In this document: positions 10,422 through 21,664 of the stretch, in pieces
Layout: each line of letters begins with the position of its first letter
How positions within the stretch are numbered: position 1 is the stretch's first letter
Source: Chara braunii
Taxonomy: Eukaryota > Streptophyta > Charophyceae > Charales > Characeae
Length of the DNA stretch: 46,336 nucleotides
Direction of reading: 5' to 3'
Assembly (NCBI GenBank): GCA_003427395.1
Contig: BFEA01000326.1
Coordinates: 1,283,940 to 1,330,275, forward strand
Program-made: the position numbers and the translations under genes
Notes under the pieces: generated by a model
Seen by the model: the letters and a program-made list of their open reading frames with translations, nothing else
The model's database searches: none
What the model was told of the DNA's origin: nothing

Positions 10422-10964
10422 AGAGTCGAACGATTGTCAATGTTGAGGGTGTTTGAAAAGAATGGGGAAGTATTGTTACTTAATAATTTATAGTTGTGAG
10501 TGAAGAGGATGGTTCAATGGACAATTGTTGAGAATGTAAGAGAAGCAGCTTAGATGGTGGGCACAAAAATGTTTAAAGTGGTTTGTGTCATGATGCATTG
10601 TTGTGTGGAGTGGTTAAGAGATGAGAGCACGATTTGGCAGAGTATTTAATCGGGGATATCAATTTATGATAGAAAAGTGAGTGATGTTTTCTGAAAAGCG
10701 GCGGTAATTGATAAAGGATTAGTTGAGGAAATTGAGGATGATGGAGAGAAAGTACTAGCCAGTCGCAGTGGTTGGCTTGTTGTAAATGTTCATGCAGATG
10801 TAGGAGTAGTGTCAAGGATCAAACTTCCAGATGTTGATGACTTGACTCGTTTCGGCTGCAATATATGGTGGGGAAGGCTTGCATGACAACGAGAAAACGA
10901 AGTGTAGTTAAAACGTGAAAAATAAGATTTATGTCAAAATTTCTTTATAAATTTTATTAGTTGT
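10422..10964. other. probable 3' flank of the Helitron, no gene seen
   Basis: AT-rich sequence beyond the 3' end of the minus-strand helicase frame. A Helitron 3' end on the minus strand should read CTRR then T, with a short hairpin just before it. A weak candidate (CTAG then T, next to GCCA/TGGC arms) lies at about 10748-10770. I cannot confirm it. Confidence 0.35.
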
Positions 10965-13900
10965 TCGATTATTGTTTGTAGGCAAAACGAAGCGAACGTG
11001 AGATGGGTCACCTACCCTTGATGCAGCAATATAAAGTTGATTGTGTGCAAAAGAAGGTTGTCGAAGATCAATAACAACATGTTTGATGCATTGTCCCTGT
11101 GATTTATTTATAGTGATTGCAAAAACGGGGCAAATAGAGAATTGACGTCTTTGTCAAGGAAAATGGTTTCTTTGATCTGTTACTGTAAGGACGATTCGTG
11201 GGAGAAGAATAGGTTTGCGAGAGGAAAAAATTTATGCATGTAGAAGTCTATTATTTGTGATGGAGTCAACTATTAAGTGAATGTCGTTGCATAGCCCATT
11301 TCGCACAGCGATTTCGTAAAAGAATAACGGGTATACTTTTAATTCGAAGCATGTAGGGAGGGAGCGAGGGATGGGATGTCAATTACATCAGGGTAACTTT
11401 CATTTGGCAGAAGTGTATCAACGCTAAGGCATGTTATGAAATAACCAGAAAACTAGTTGAAAATTATAGACTTGAATGCGGACGCAATTTTGTTTTTTGT
11501 GCTAGAATTAAGCGTTCAACAAATCACAACAATTTTTGTGAGTTTGTTGTAATTGTAGGAATGTCCAAGCAATAAGTTGTTGTGTTCCTTCATAGAGTCA
11601 AAGGTGAAAAAATAGTTGAATTGTTGTTGAATCAGTACGAGGTGGAGGTGGAATTTGACATTTCTAAGTGTCAGGAGTCATTCACTATATTCACGATTTT
11701 CAAGTGTGTTTATTTGTGTAAGTATGCGCATATTTTATGAGAGATACATTGTGTCAAAGTGTTGCCAAAGGGTCGATGATTTTATACATGCTTCAATAGT
11801 TTGTGCATGTATGCCTTTGAGATAACGGGAAGGATTTGTCAAAAGTCTCCTGCAAGGACAACAATTTTGTTACAAAAAAACATGTTTTAAAAACAAATAT
11901 CGTAGGGAGTTCGATTAAGTGCCTCAATGTGAAATTTGTGTACTATAGGTGCTTCGTCCTAAAGAATGACAACTGTCGTTTATATTAGTTGAGCAAGTGC
12001 GGACTGTTTAGAAATATCGAGTATTGAGGTTGCGGTCGAGGTGAGAGGTGCCTTAAATCAGGATTGGAATATTCGACCACCATGCAAAAGAGTTGCCGCA
12101 ATGCCACTCGATGCTACAGCAAGTGCAATACGATCCCTATTTCCATGTGTGCAAGAATGATATGAAAGCAAATGTTTTTTTCTGTGCCAGCAAGTGCGTC
12201 GATGAAAAGGTAAATTGAGTGAATGTTCTCAATTGCGTTCGCAACTCGTTGGAAGACAGCAAGTTGAGATGAACGAAGGAGTGATAAGTTTATATGTAAT
12301 GTAGTTTCGAGTGTTGCTTTGCTGTACAAAATTTCCATCGATGAAAAGATAAATTAAGTGAATGTTCTCAATTGCATTCGCAACTCGTTGAAAAATAGCA
12401 CGCTGGGATGAACGAAGGAGTGACAAGTTTGTATGTAATGTAGTTTCGAGTGTTGCTTTGTTGTACGAAGTTTCATCCTCAATGAATTGAGGTATATTTT
12501 GTTGTCGAGGTCTATCTATGAAAACATTTGCTGCGTTATGTTCTTCGGGCAACGGGGCATCGAGATCAACATCTTCGAGTTGCTTTTCTTTTTTTTGAAG
12601 ACGGTTGCTGATATCGAGAAGAAACATGGTTATGATGATTGAAAGAAGGACATCAGCGGTGCAAAGATTTATTTGAAAGTCATCTATCATGTGTTCCCAA
12701 TGTGTTTTGAATAACTTAGTGGGATGAACTGATGCACAGTGTAAAATTATGTATGAATAAGTCATGAACCATTGTAGAAGAAGCAGTAAATATTGCATTT
12801 TGCAACACATCATCGAATTAAATGTTTATCGTCAAGCAATCCAAGCGCACGACATCCTGACCGAAATGTTGGATGAATTTGATCATCACCAGTTCAGAGT
12901 TTTGTAAATGATGTTGCACCACGTAAGTGAGGTGATAGAAGAAGCATCCAAAGATAGAATGTATCACCCCCATTAAGATGAATGACGTGTATTCATCCAA
13001 TCGTGTGTGTGACTCATCGTGTAAACATCGATTTTTTGTTTTGTTTTATTGCATCGAAAACACATCTTTATATAGAGGTTTGGTTTTATAAGGATCATTA
13101 ATATATTCAATGTTCTATTTGAATCATGCAGTAAGTTCAGTTTTTGATGGTGAGCAATGTCTGATATGTTCACTGTCTCTCGGTTGGACGTATACTCATT
13201 GTCGGTTTTCGGTGTGGACAGGCAGTGTGAAACAACCACGTATCGTTCGGAAAGAGGAAGTTTGAAAATACTCGAACATGTTTCAACTGCACCGATTGTG
13301 CGCATGTTTTGAAAGATTTAAATTTCATCATTGACATCTATCATTTCGTCGACTATTGCTCGATCGGGTCCTTTTATAATATACTCAAACATATATTGGT
13401 AAGCAGTGGTGGAGACGCAAATCTTAACGTTTAAATGACAGCAATAATATAATAGAAAGAAGGGATTGTAGGGAACGACTCACAAGTTATCAACTTGATC
13501 ATTTTCACGAAGAATAACAGTTCCTTCGGTGTCCCATGCACGACGGCGGTATATTGGATAGTCAATGTCCTCGTTCCATATTGTTTTGTGATAAAAGTTT
13601 TTTGACAAGTGGTGTGCACAACAATCATTGTGTATGCAAGGAGCTTAAAATTATATATTATAAGGACCACAGGTCACGGAGGACAGGGCTGCCCAGGTGT
13701 AGAAATTTTATGTTTGTTACTAAATGCAACAACCAAATGTGCATGCAGGAGACCTCGTTTTTAGTATCACTTATAGTAGCTCTTTGTTTTTTGAAAGGAT
13801 GCAGAATTTTGATACACTATATGCTTTTAAAAATTTATGATATCGATCTAAGTTGTTATCGGAGTGAATATGTGTGCGACATGAATATCATGAATCAGTT

Positions 13901-15235
13901 GTTGTACATACCCTTTGAAAGCACGAGCGAGAAGATTAGGTTTGTCTGACGGTTATTGATTAGGAAAAAGATGGTTTTCAATCTCAGACTGATGTGAGTT
14001 GCATATAATTGTTATAAAAGATCTTGGGGGCCAAATTTTTGGACAGTTATCATAAAATATTGATATCGTCGATGTATATTTTGAAGGTCACCAACGAATG
14101 TATGTGGTAAAATAATGTGGCGACCAATGTTCTCAGTATAGTCATATTGCATAAGATGGTCCTGAAGGTTTTGATAAAATTCGGCACAGATCTCGGTTTG
14201 GTGCAATCTATTAAATAGCATTCGATCATTCTCTATCTTTGCGAAAGCCATACACACATATTCTTAAAAAAGTCGTGATGTGTGAAATATCGTGGTTCGT
14301 TCAAGGTCACGAGTGTTCTCTAAGGGGAAAAAGACATAGAATTTTTGTGCAGTGATTTGTAATGTATGAGGGTTGTCTTCATCCTTAGTTCCAGGAGCCT
14401 AACCATCTTCACCAGACGGGAATAAAAGAATGTCGTGCAAAATATCAATAATACGATTAATTTAATGGATCAATAAATACCACCGCCACGTCGATGTATG
14501 ATAATTTCACGTGCAGAAGGTTCATCATGCATGAGCAAACACACTTCTTGGAGGCCTTGAGGTTTGTTATATCTTCATCGTGTTGATCAAGCGGTCGTAC
14601 ATCCGGGTTTATCACAATATGTCGTTCGTGTATCATATCAGTTGCAAGTTCCAAAATGGTGATGAAGTCTTGCACCCTGCGGTTACATTGTATAAGAAGG
14701 TCATGGAGTTTTCGCAAAAGTCGTTTGATTTGCTGGATAGTTGCAAGGGGGGTCTCAAATGATAGATTTAATCTTGTCAAACGTAAAACGGTTGCATCAT
14801 GTTCATGTTGTATATGGAGTTGTGTGAATGCATGTTCACAACCGGCGTCCGGGATAAGGGGTCCACGATTTTGTCGGACTTGACCAATAGTTCTCAGCAT
14901 TCCAGGCCAAGACCCCAGTGGAGTTTGTGGTTCTCGAACAATTGATGATGCAAGTGCAAGTGCATTATTAAATTGTTGTGCGAGCGAATGTAACAATCTT
15001 TCTTGCAGTGTGTCAATCTCCCACAAATAAAGAAGTTGTTGGGCAGGTGTATTAGGAGCCGTATATTTCCAAATAGGTGGATGAATTTTTCCTTGTCGGC
15101 AACAAAGCGTGGTCCATGTGTATTTATGTGGCCATTTCTGCGCACGGCAGTGTGGACATCATGTTTTATCACCGAGGATGACTGTATCAGTTGGTATGTG
15201 GCGGACGATAAGTGACGCTGTGTGTTCCCAACCAC
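10965..15235 (-). pseudogene. Helitron Rep/helicase (RepHel), decayed
   Basis: Rolling-circle transposase of a plant-type Helitron: a Rep nuclease joined to a Pif1-like helicase. All parts appear in order on the minus strand despite many stops and frameshifts. Zinc-finger block CPHC (15145-15158) with CC near 15108. N-terminal block GQVRQNRGPLIPDAG (about 14845). DILHDILLFPSGEDG (14405-14450). ILPHTFVGD and RYQYFMITVQKFGPQDL (14012-14130). PSDKPNLLARAFKGM near 13925. The HUH segment near 13690 has lost its histidines. YRRRAWDTEGTVILREND near 13510-13560, then RGATSFTKL and TFRSGCRALGLLDD (12830-12930). ILHCASVHP..HWEHM near 12700. The Walker A site is degraded to DALAGTEKN (12165-12195). ASSGIAATLLHGGR and DEAPIVHKFHIEAL follow (11900-12100), and INKSQGQ..LYIAASRVGDPSHVRF ends it near 10980. 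It cannot encode an active protein. Confidence 0.92.
12200..12476 (-). repeat. 139/138-bp tandem duplication inside the helicase pseudogene
   Basis: Units 12200-12338 and 12339-12476 are close copies. Each encodes, on the minus strand, the run from about ATLETTLH to IYLFID, which lies just before the Walker A loop. The unit nearer the 5' end of the gene therefore breaks off into a repeat of the same segment before the helicase resumes. The copies differ at a modest number of sites, so the duplication is older than the 57-bp one at 10308. Confidence 0.9.
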
Positions 15236-15633
15236 TGTTGTGATGAGGGAAAATGTGATTAATGTATGTTTCTTTATAACATCGAGATCGTTGTCATGTG
15301 AGCCCTGCTCACAGCACTGCTCGCAGCAGCGAGTGATAATTCGATTGTTGAGAATAAAGAGAGGAGGTATAAAGAAAGAGAGTACATGAAAATCACAAAA
15401 AAACAGAAAATGATAAACGAAAAGAATAAAAATATGGATAACTAATGTTTCGAAGGGGAGGAAAATTGTGAAAAGTGACCATGATGTGAAGGTGGGAAGC
15501 GAAAGAGAATGAAATTGAAATTAGAACTGTGAGAGAACGAAAGTGATGTAGCACGGTGTGCAGTTTTTACATTTCAGGGATGCGTGAGGCAATTTTTTTT
15601 TTTTCGTAGTTGCGAGTGGGACATTCAACGTGT
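15236..15633. other. 5' flank of Helitron, nothing recognised
   Basis: AT-rich and A/G-rich on the plus strand. The Helitron 5' end (TC on the minus strand, next to an A) should lie here, but I found no convincing match. Confidence 0.3.
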
Positions 15634-16469
15634 TTGTATGTGTGTATGTGTGTATGCGTGTATGCGTGTGTATGTGTATGTGTGTGTGTGTGTATGTGTG
15701 AGTGCTCACAATAGGTGGTCAGGAATGAAAATTTATTAATCAAAGTGAAAAACCATGTGTGCATGTGTGTGTGTGTGTTTGTGTGTGAGAGAGAGAGAGA
15801 GAGATCCACCGCAGTTGTGTATCAATATTTTCTCATGTTTAAGCGACGAAGTGCTGAGCGACAAAGTGAGGGGTTGTTGTGGTGCAGCAAGATAGTAAGA
15901 CAATACGCGTGCGTAAAGCATAAGAGTGGAAAAAAAAAAAAAAAAAAAGTGGTGTCATTCAATGTGTTGTGTGTGTGTGTGTGTGTATGTGTGTGTGAGA
16001 GAAAAAAAAGAGAAAGAGAGACAGAGAGAGACAAAGACAAACAAAGAGACACACACATACCATGAAAATTGTGTACAAATAGTATTCCCCGACCCTTTTC
16101 TCTCTTGTTTCTTCCTGTCTTCCGCTTGTTGTATCTCGATCTTGATAATCTTTCCCATTTATCTACTGACATGGTTTTTTTTTCCTGTTTCTTGCTAACA
16201 GAGATAGGAGAAGATCCTGGTGTTCTCCCTCCCTGATGTACGTCGCCGAAAAGGGGGGAAAAAACATGAAACGAATTGCAAAAAATGTTCATTGTAACGG
16301 CGTGAGAGAGAGAGAGAGAGACAAAGATTTCGTAGACATGCCTGCAGATTGGAGCTTCACAACGTATTAGAGAGGAGGGAACCACAAAACCATAAAACCC
16401 AAAGAGAGGGAGAGAGAGAAAAAAAAAAAAAAAAGGTTCATCGTATTCATGGAAGCAGCGTGAAGGTAC

Positions 16470-16526
<57 letters not shown>
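15634..16526. repeat. microsatellite cluster: TG/TATG, GA, poly-A
   Basis: TG/TATGTG at 15634-15700, TG then GA at 15756-15804, poly-A near 15930-15948, TG then GA at 15967-16034, GA at 16303-16322, poly-A near 16419-16434, and a longer GA run at 16470-16526. The open frames across these tracts are Cys-Val, His-Thr or Arg-Glu runs and are not evidence of genes. Confidence 0.95.
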
Positions 16527-16528
<2 letters not shown>

Positions 16529-16677
16529 CGTTGAAGAAAACGAAAAAAAAAAAAAATTGTAAAGAAGAACATAATTTTACATACCTTTGTCCGTCATGCT
16601 CACGTGAGCAATTTGACCGATGCTGCTTTCATTCACGACACCTCTATCACCGAAATTATGTGCTTGTTAACAATGAT

Positions 16678-16780
16678 TCTCCACACGTATGGTCACCTCC
16701 CTCCTTCGTGCACTATCTGCCTATTCCTTTCCACATGTATGGTTGTCTCCCTCCTTCATGCAGTATCTGAGTATTTCTTT
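16678..16780. repeat. two-copy about 50-bp tandem repeat
   Basis: The CCACAYGTATGGT..CTCCCTCCTTC block is repeated once with a TGCA-TATCTG tail. An overlapping plus-strand frame (16604-17080) is open for 158 codons but pyrimidine-rich, with no recognisable domain. I leave it uncalled. Confidence 0.7.
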
Positions 16781-17039
16781 GCGTTCACCTCCCTCAATTC
16801 CTTTCACCTCCTTTTATCCACGCCTGTTGTTAATCTCCCACACTATCGATCTATTTTATTTTTCTTCGTGCGCAGTGTCCCTGCCTTTGTAGACGATCTC
16901 AGTCATGTTGGTGGCTATAGACACCATACCCACATCACAACATGCACGATTCCACGATTCCGTTTTACCGCATGCATGCAACAGGACTCTCACGTCATGC
17001 ACGAACTTCACGCAACTCACCACACCCCACTCACGCTTT

Positions 17040-17432
17040 CTACCATGGTCGGTCAGCACGACAATGACTCACTTTCATGACAATGCTTCCCCTTTGGGTG
17101 CACTTTTCTTTCTGCAGCCCCCCCCCAAGTGCATTGTTGGAGCAAACACGCTTACAAGGGTATTTGCTCGTATTTTTGCATTCGATAGAGTATCGACACC
17201 GGTTGCCGTAATGAGGATAGTCTGGAGTGAAAAGTGAGAATATTTTGGCATGACGTTGTGAAGCAAACTTCAGGTCGAGGTTTCTAGGTAGCTTTATGCA
17301 GTGATAGGACGTGCACAAAAACAAGTAAGGGTTAGTAAATGTTAAAAAAATTTTGGTCGAAAGGGCCGGAGGATTGGAAAAAAACAGGAAACAGTTGCGC
17401 GGGATGCAGCGACCACGATCTAAATCCGTCAA
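17040..17432 (-). other. open frame with a partner at 39885-40271
   Basis: The minus-strand frame carries RCRYSIECKNTSKYPCKR. The plus-strand frame at 39885-40271 carries RCHRCVECKSMVKYPRK in a similar context, and the DNA beneath aligns. In both places this frame faces away from the adjacent LTR-like block. The family is unknown to me. Shared DNA between two repeat copies is enough to explain it, so coding is not proven. Confidence 0.3.
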
Positions 17433-17599
17433 AGGTTAAGGTGGTAAGGCCAAAATGAATTAGATCAAGTCCAGAGGCGTCAGACCGACCGATATGGGAG
17501 AAGTTGCGGATTGCGCCGCTATAAAACGGACTGAAGGAATAATATAAGCCCTGACCATGAGGTCGGGGCGACCAATAGAAACGTGCCGCCACCACACCA

Positions 17600-17930
17600 G
17601 GCGACGACGGTCGGTGTTGGGCTTGTATAAATGCCAACTGTTGTCTTCATCTGCTCGGCCTCATGTACCTGGCACATCCAACTCTACTTGGTGTAGTACA
17701 GGCCTACCTGCTACTTGAGTGTTTTCCGCAACTCTTAAGTGAGGCGGGCTTATTTCCCCACCACTTGAGTGTTTTCCCTGTTGCAACCCTCAATATCACG
17801 GTCACAGGTAAGTATCGGCCCTTCGGACCTTCAGATGAATCAAGTGTCCCTGCGGGTCAAACACATACTCAAACCGACAAACACTCAGACAGATACACAG
17901 ACCGGCAAGCGTGCACACACGTACAGACTT
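17600..17930 (+). repeat. LTR-like dispersed block, copy 1, with TATA motif
   Basis: It aligns with the reverse complement of 39255-39545 over about 300 bp by eye. Shared landmarks are ATTGGGC / GTTGGGC before TATAAAT (17625-17631; TAAAAAT in the partner), CTGCTCGG, CTACTTGGTGT, two CACTTGAGTGTTTTCC-like blocks, and ACACTCAGACAGA. A TATA-like box followed by conserved transcribed-looking sequence fits the U3/R part of an LTR. CACTTGAGTG is itself near-palindromic. Confidence 0.65.
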
Positions 17931-18124
17931 CGAAACGGGCTCAGGCCACTAGGTGGGTTGAAGCCCCAACACTGTATATGTATCTGGACTGCTCTACTGT
18001 TATTCAAAGAGTGAGCTAACTCAGTAGGTTCCGGGGCAGACTGTCAAACAAGAGATATAAGGATCGAATCTGCCTTAGCCCGTGAGTTCGTTCTCTTTGC
18101 TACAAGGGAGTCGCACTTTAACCC

Positions 18125-18215
18125 TTACCTCAAACGACGGGGCTTGAACCCGTGACCTCGAAAACGGGAGATGCTACAGTTAGAGCCAGTTGTGACAGTT
18201 GGCACAACCAGGTAG
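18125..18215 (-). other. tRNA-like sequence (SINE or primer-site remnant)
   Basis: Read on the minus strand, TGGCTCTAACTGTAGC resembles a Pol III A box. ACGGG-TTCAAGC-CCCGT is a perfect 5-bp T-arm with a 7-base loop that includes a B box (GGTTCAAGCCC). Acceptor and anticodon arms are poor, so a functional tRNA is unlikely. Confidence 0.45.
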
Positions 18216-18479
18216 TTAGTAATTACATTCTGTTGTTTTTTTTATTTTTTATTTTCTTTAGTTAGTTAGATTCACTTTCATTTTAGTTTCTCATTATTTA
18301 TTTTCTTCTTTCTTTTTCTTTCTTTTCCCGTAGTTGTTCCTTCAGGAATCACTTGAATGAATCCGCCTTCGAAACCAAGGCGGATTCATTCAAGTAACTC
18401 ATCATGGTCACGAATCCGACCGAGGTCGTGGAAGCAGAACTGACGCCTCTCGATACTTTTGTGCCACTTCACGAAGGTT

Positions 18480-18960
18480 CACGAAGCTGCGGGAGGTAGG
18501 AGAGGATGCACAAGCGGTTATCGGGTAGCTGAAAATTCAGGAATGAAAATTATGAAGTGAGGGTTTGGGGCAGTCTGAAAATCCATAATGGTCCTGGAAT
18601 GGTGAAAGATCCGAAGACCATTAAAACCACCTGTTTAAGCAGGTTGCATCCTGAAGTGGTGAAGGGTATCCTAAAGTGGTCAAGTGAGAGTTTTGGGCAG
18701 TCTGAAAATCCTGAATGGTCATGAAGGGGTGAAAGGTCCGAAGACCATGAAAACCACCCTTCGCCACTTGAGGATATAGCCTGCCTAAATATCGGGTTTT
18801 CAGGGTCTTCGGAGCTTTCACCACTTCAGATACATTCAGGATTTTCAGACCTGAATGATCCTGAAGTGGTGAAAGGTCTGAAGACCCTGAAAACCACCTG
18901 TTTAGCCAGGTTGCATCTTGAAGTGGTGAAGGGTGTCATGAAGTTGTGATGAAAAATACG
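18480..18960. repeat. GAAGTGGTGAAAGGTC repeat with long foldback
   Basis: Several copies of a unit containing CTGAAGTGGTGAAAGGTC and GAAGACC-TGAAAACCACC. A long hairpin has arms of about 45 bp at 18795-18839 and 18851-18895, with only about five mismatches and an 11-bp loop. A related array lies at 38933-39201 in the opposite orientation, next to the partner of the 17600 block. Confidence 0.75.
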
Positions 18961-19134
18961 ACTGTTGTTAACCTTCTCTCATAGGACGACAACAAGGAGT
19001 GAGAGGCAGAAGAGGAGCGTAGCGAGGAACGGGAAGCAGAGGAGAAATGAGCGATGAAAAAGTCGTGTGCAAGGGATAAAAGAGGACAAGGAGAGGAGCA
19101 CGGCCTCGAGGAGAGAGAAACGAGGCGAGCGGAA

Positions 19135-19200
19135 AGTAGAAGAAAAAGAAGAAGAAAAAATAATAAAAAGAAGAAGAAGAAGAAGAAGAAGAAAAAGGAG
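19135..19200. repeat. GAA/AAG simple repeat
   Basis: Purine-rich AAG run. The Lys-rich open frames over it are artefacts. Confidence 0.9.
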
Positions 19201-19400
19201 GAAAAAGGGAAAGGAGGACTTACCTCCCTTGAAGTCTGTGATGGCGATGTTCCGAGCGTGAGTGTGTATGTATGGGTGTGTGTGTGCGCTCCTACCTCGC
19301 TGCGGCCTCACGCTACTTCCATTGATGGGATGAAAAAAATCGGGTGAATCTACGGCTGAAACATGAAAATATACACTGCCACACTTGTTTGTTTGGCTAC

Positions 19401-19453
19401 GTGTGTGTGTGTGCGTGTGTGTGTGCGTGTGTGTGCGTGTGTATGTGCGTGTG

Positions 19454-19486
<33 letters not shown>

Positions 19487-19675
19487 ATGCGTGTGTGTGT
19501 GNNNNNNNNNNNNNNNNNNNNNNNNNNNNNNNNNNNNNNNNNNNNNNNNNNNNNNNNNNNNNNNNNNNNNNNNNNNNNNNNNNNNNNNNNNNNNNNNNNN
19601 NNNNNNNNNNNNNNNNNNNNNNNNNNNNNNNNNNNNNNNNNNNNNNNNNNNNNNNNNNNNNNNNNNNNNNNNNNN

Positions 19676-19768
<93 letters not shown>
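19401..19768. repeat. TG microsatellite containing an assembly gap
   Basis: GTGTGCGTG and pure TG tracts flank 174 N at 19502-19675. The true tract length is unknown. Confidence 0.98.
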
Positions 19769-19770
<2 letters not shown>

Positions 19771-19954
19771 TGAGATAAGACAAAGGGGCAGTGAGAAAAG
19801 GAGAGAAAGGAACTTACCTGGTCACAGTTGAGAGTCAGCCCGCGAACACAACGCACCCCCTTCCCCCCATTGCGATTACTGCAGACCGGAAAGTTAGCCT
19901 GTATACGTTAATAATAATTGTTGTTTTATTGTCATTATATTGTTATTGTATTGT

Positions 19955-21001
19955 TGATGTTATTATTATTATTATTATTACCATTATTATTATAATAAAT
20001 TTATCTCGAATATTGATAGAGTGAGCGAGGGGGGATAGCCGCGAGTGCAGAGGCGAGAGAGGTGAATAGCAAGTTCCCTGGATGTAACGTACCCTCATTT
20101 AGGATGCATCCGGCCGAAAAAAAAAAAAAAGGTTTATTAATGTTATTATTATTGTTATTGGTACTATTAATACTATTTTTATTATTATTATTGTATTTTG
20201 AATTTGCTAGGATTACGATAGTGTTGGGGAAAGATGGAGGCGATGGCAAGTGGAAATGTGGGAAAGCACACAAGGAAGAAAAAGGAAAACGATGGAAGAA
20301 GAATATCGTAGGAAAGATGAGCGATCACAGGGTACTGGAGAAAGAAAGCACACATGTTATAGAAGTTGAAAGAAAATAAGAGTATCGAAGGAGGAATAAT
20401 TGCGGGCTGATTTTTTAATTCGCCCCTGATCATGGGCAAGTTCATAATTGATCGGCGCGTGACCCTGATCAGAGGCAGGTTCATGATTGATCAGCATGCG
20501 GTCTAAGGGGCGTGCCTGTAGGCATGTATGTGAGTGAGAGAGAGAGAGATAAAAAAATGAGGGGAATGATGCGAGGGCACGTACCTGGTCTTGGCTATGG
20601 TTTGCAGGGGTTGACATCTTCAAGTACTTCGGTTCTGCTGCTAACGTCAACAATTGCATTGTCAGTCAGTATGTAGGTTTGCAGTAGCTGCGTGATAGTA
20701 CGCTGGGCTCTGAGCGTCGAGTAGAAGGAAGGACACTGGATACTTATGTTGGGGATGGCAGGAGTATGCTAAGGATTCCCATACTTTGGTTCTCTTTTGG
20801 TGATACATCGGTGCAATTCTGTTTTCCGGAGAGTGTAAGACTTTCTGACTTTCAATATGATTTCGCAATCTACAATCTGTTTTTCTGCCATTTTTCATTT
20901 TCTTACATTATCATTATTATTATTACTATTATTATTATTATTATTATTATCGATTATTATTATTATCGATTATTATTATTATTATTTTTACTATTTTTTT
21001 A

Positions 21002-21045
<44 letters not shown>

Positions 21046-21050
21046 TATTG
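19955..21050. repeat. ATT/TTA microsatellite cluster
   Basis: ATT-rich blocks at about 19955-19993, 20138-20195 and 20908-21050. The last contains two ATCGATTATTATT interruptions. Between them is ordinary AT-rich DNA with no recognised gene. Confidence 0.9.
20424..20501. repeat. two-copy 39-bp tandem repeat
   Basis: Units start CCCTGATCA at 20424 and 20463 and share GGCA-GTTCAT-ATTGATC. TGATCA palindromes recur within each. Confidence 0.75.
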
Positions 21051-21660
21051 TTATTTATTTTTGCTATTGGACATCTTGTGTTAAACAGAGGCTAGAAATG
21101 AAGAGAATGCAGGGCATTGGAGAGGAGAGAAAAATTATCACTGTGTGATGGTGCCTATCTCTACCATCCTCCTCCATTCTCTTCCTTGATAAATCCTCTC
21201 AGGCACCTATCTCCCCGACTATAAGTGTCTAATAATGATTTCCACTGAGTTAATCCTTGTTTTGTTAACTTTACAGGTCCGTACAATCAAATACGTAGAC
21301 TAGACATGGCAAAAAACATGAAAATTGTGGGAGATCTGCCGGAGTTCAGGAGGAACTTTGAACGCAGGGAACCATGACGTACGTGTTACCTACCCCCTTC
21401 CCGTATACCCGTACGAACTACAACCTTCTATTGAACTGCTTGTATGGTTGTGTGATATGTTGCTTATGCTTTCTTCGGTACTAAGAGTATCAAAAGGAAA
21501 AATGTTATGATTGAAATACGAATTCTGCCTGATGAAAGGAAGAAACTTAAATTAGTCAAAAAAGAACCTAGATTGTTTGAACTTGGAAAACAAAGTGGTG
21601 CAATTGGGGCTCATGAGTGAACCGCCATGCTACTTATGCATGTGTTAATTCAACTACGGA
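21051..21660. other. non-coding, nothing firm
   Basis: No domain is recognised. TTGTTAACTTTACAGGTCC near 21261 resembles an intron acceptor, and CAGGTCC also occurs at 8390 and 36310 in repeat copies, so it is more likely repeat sequence than a real splice site. Confidence 0.3.
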
Positions 21661-21664
21661 CGAA

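Noticed and set aside
15567-16385. Open frames rich in HTHT, SLSL and VCVC
   Set aside because: Low-complexity microsatellite products with no domain.
19344-19856. Long Cys-Val / His-Thr open frames
   Set aside because: They are translations of a TG microsatellite and of N bases.
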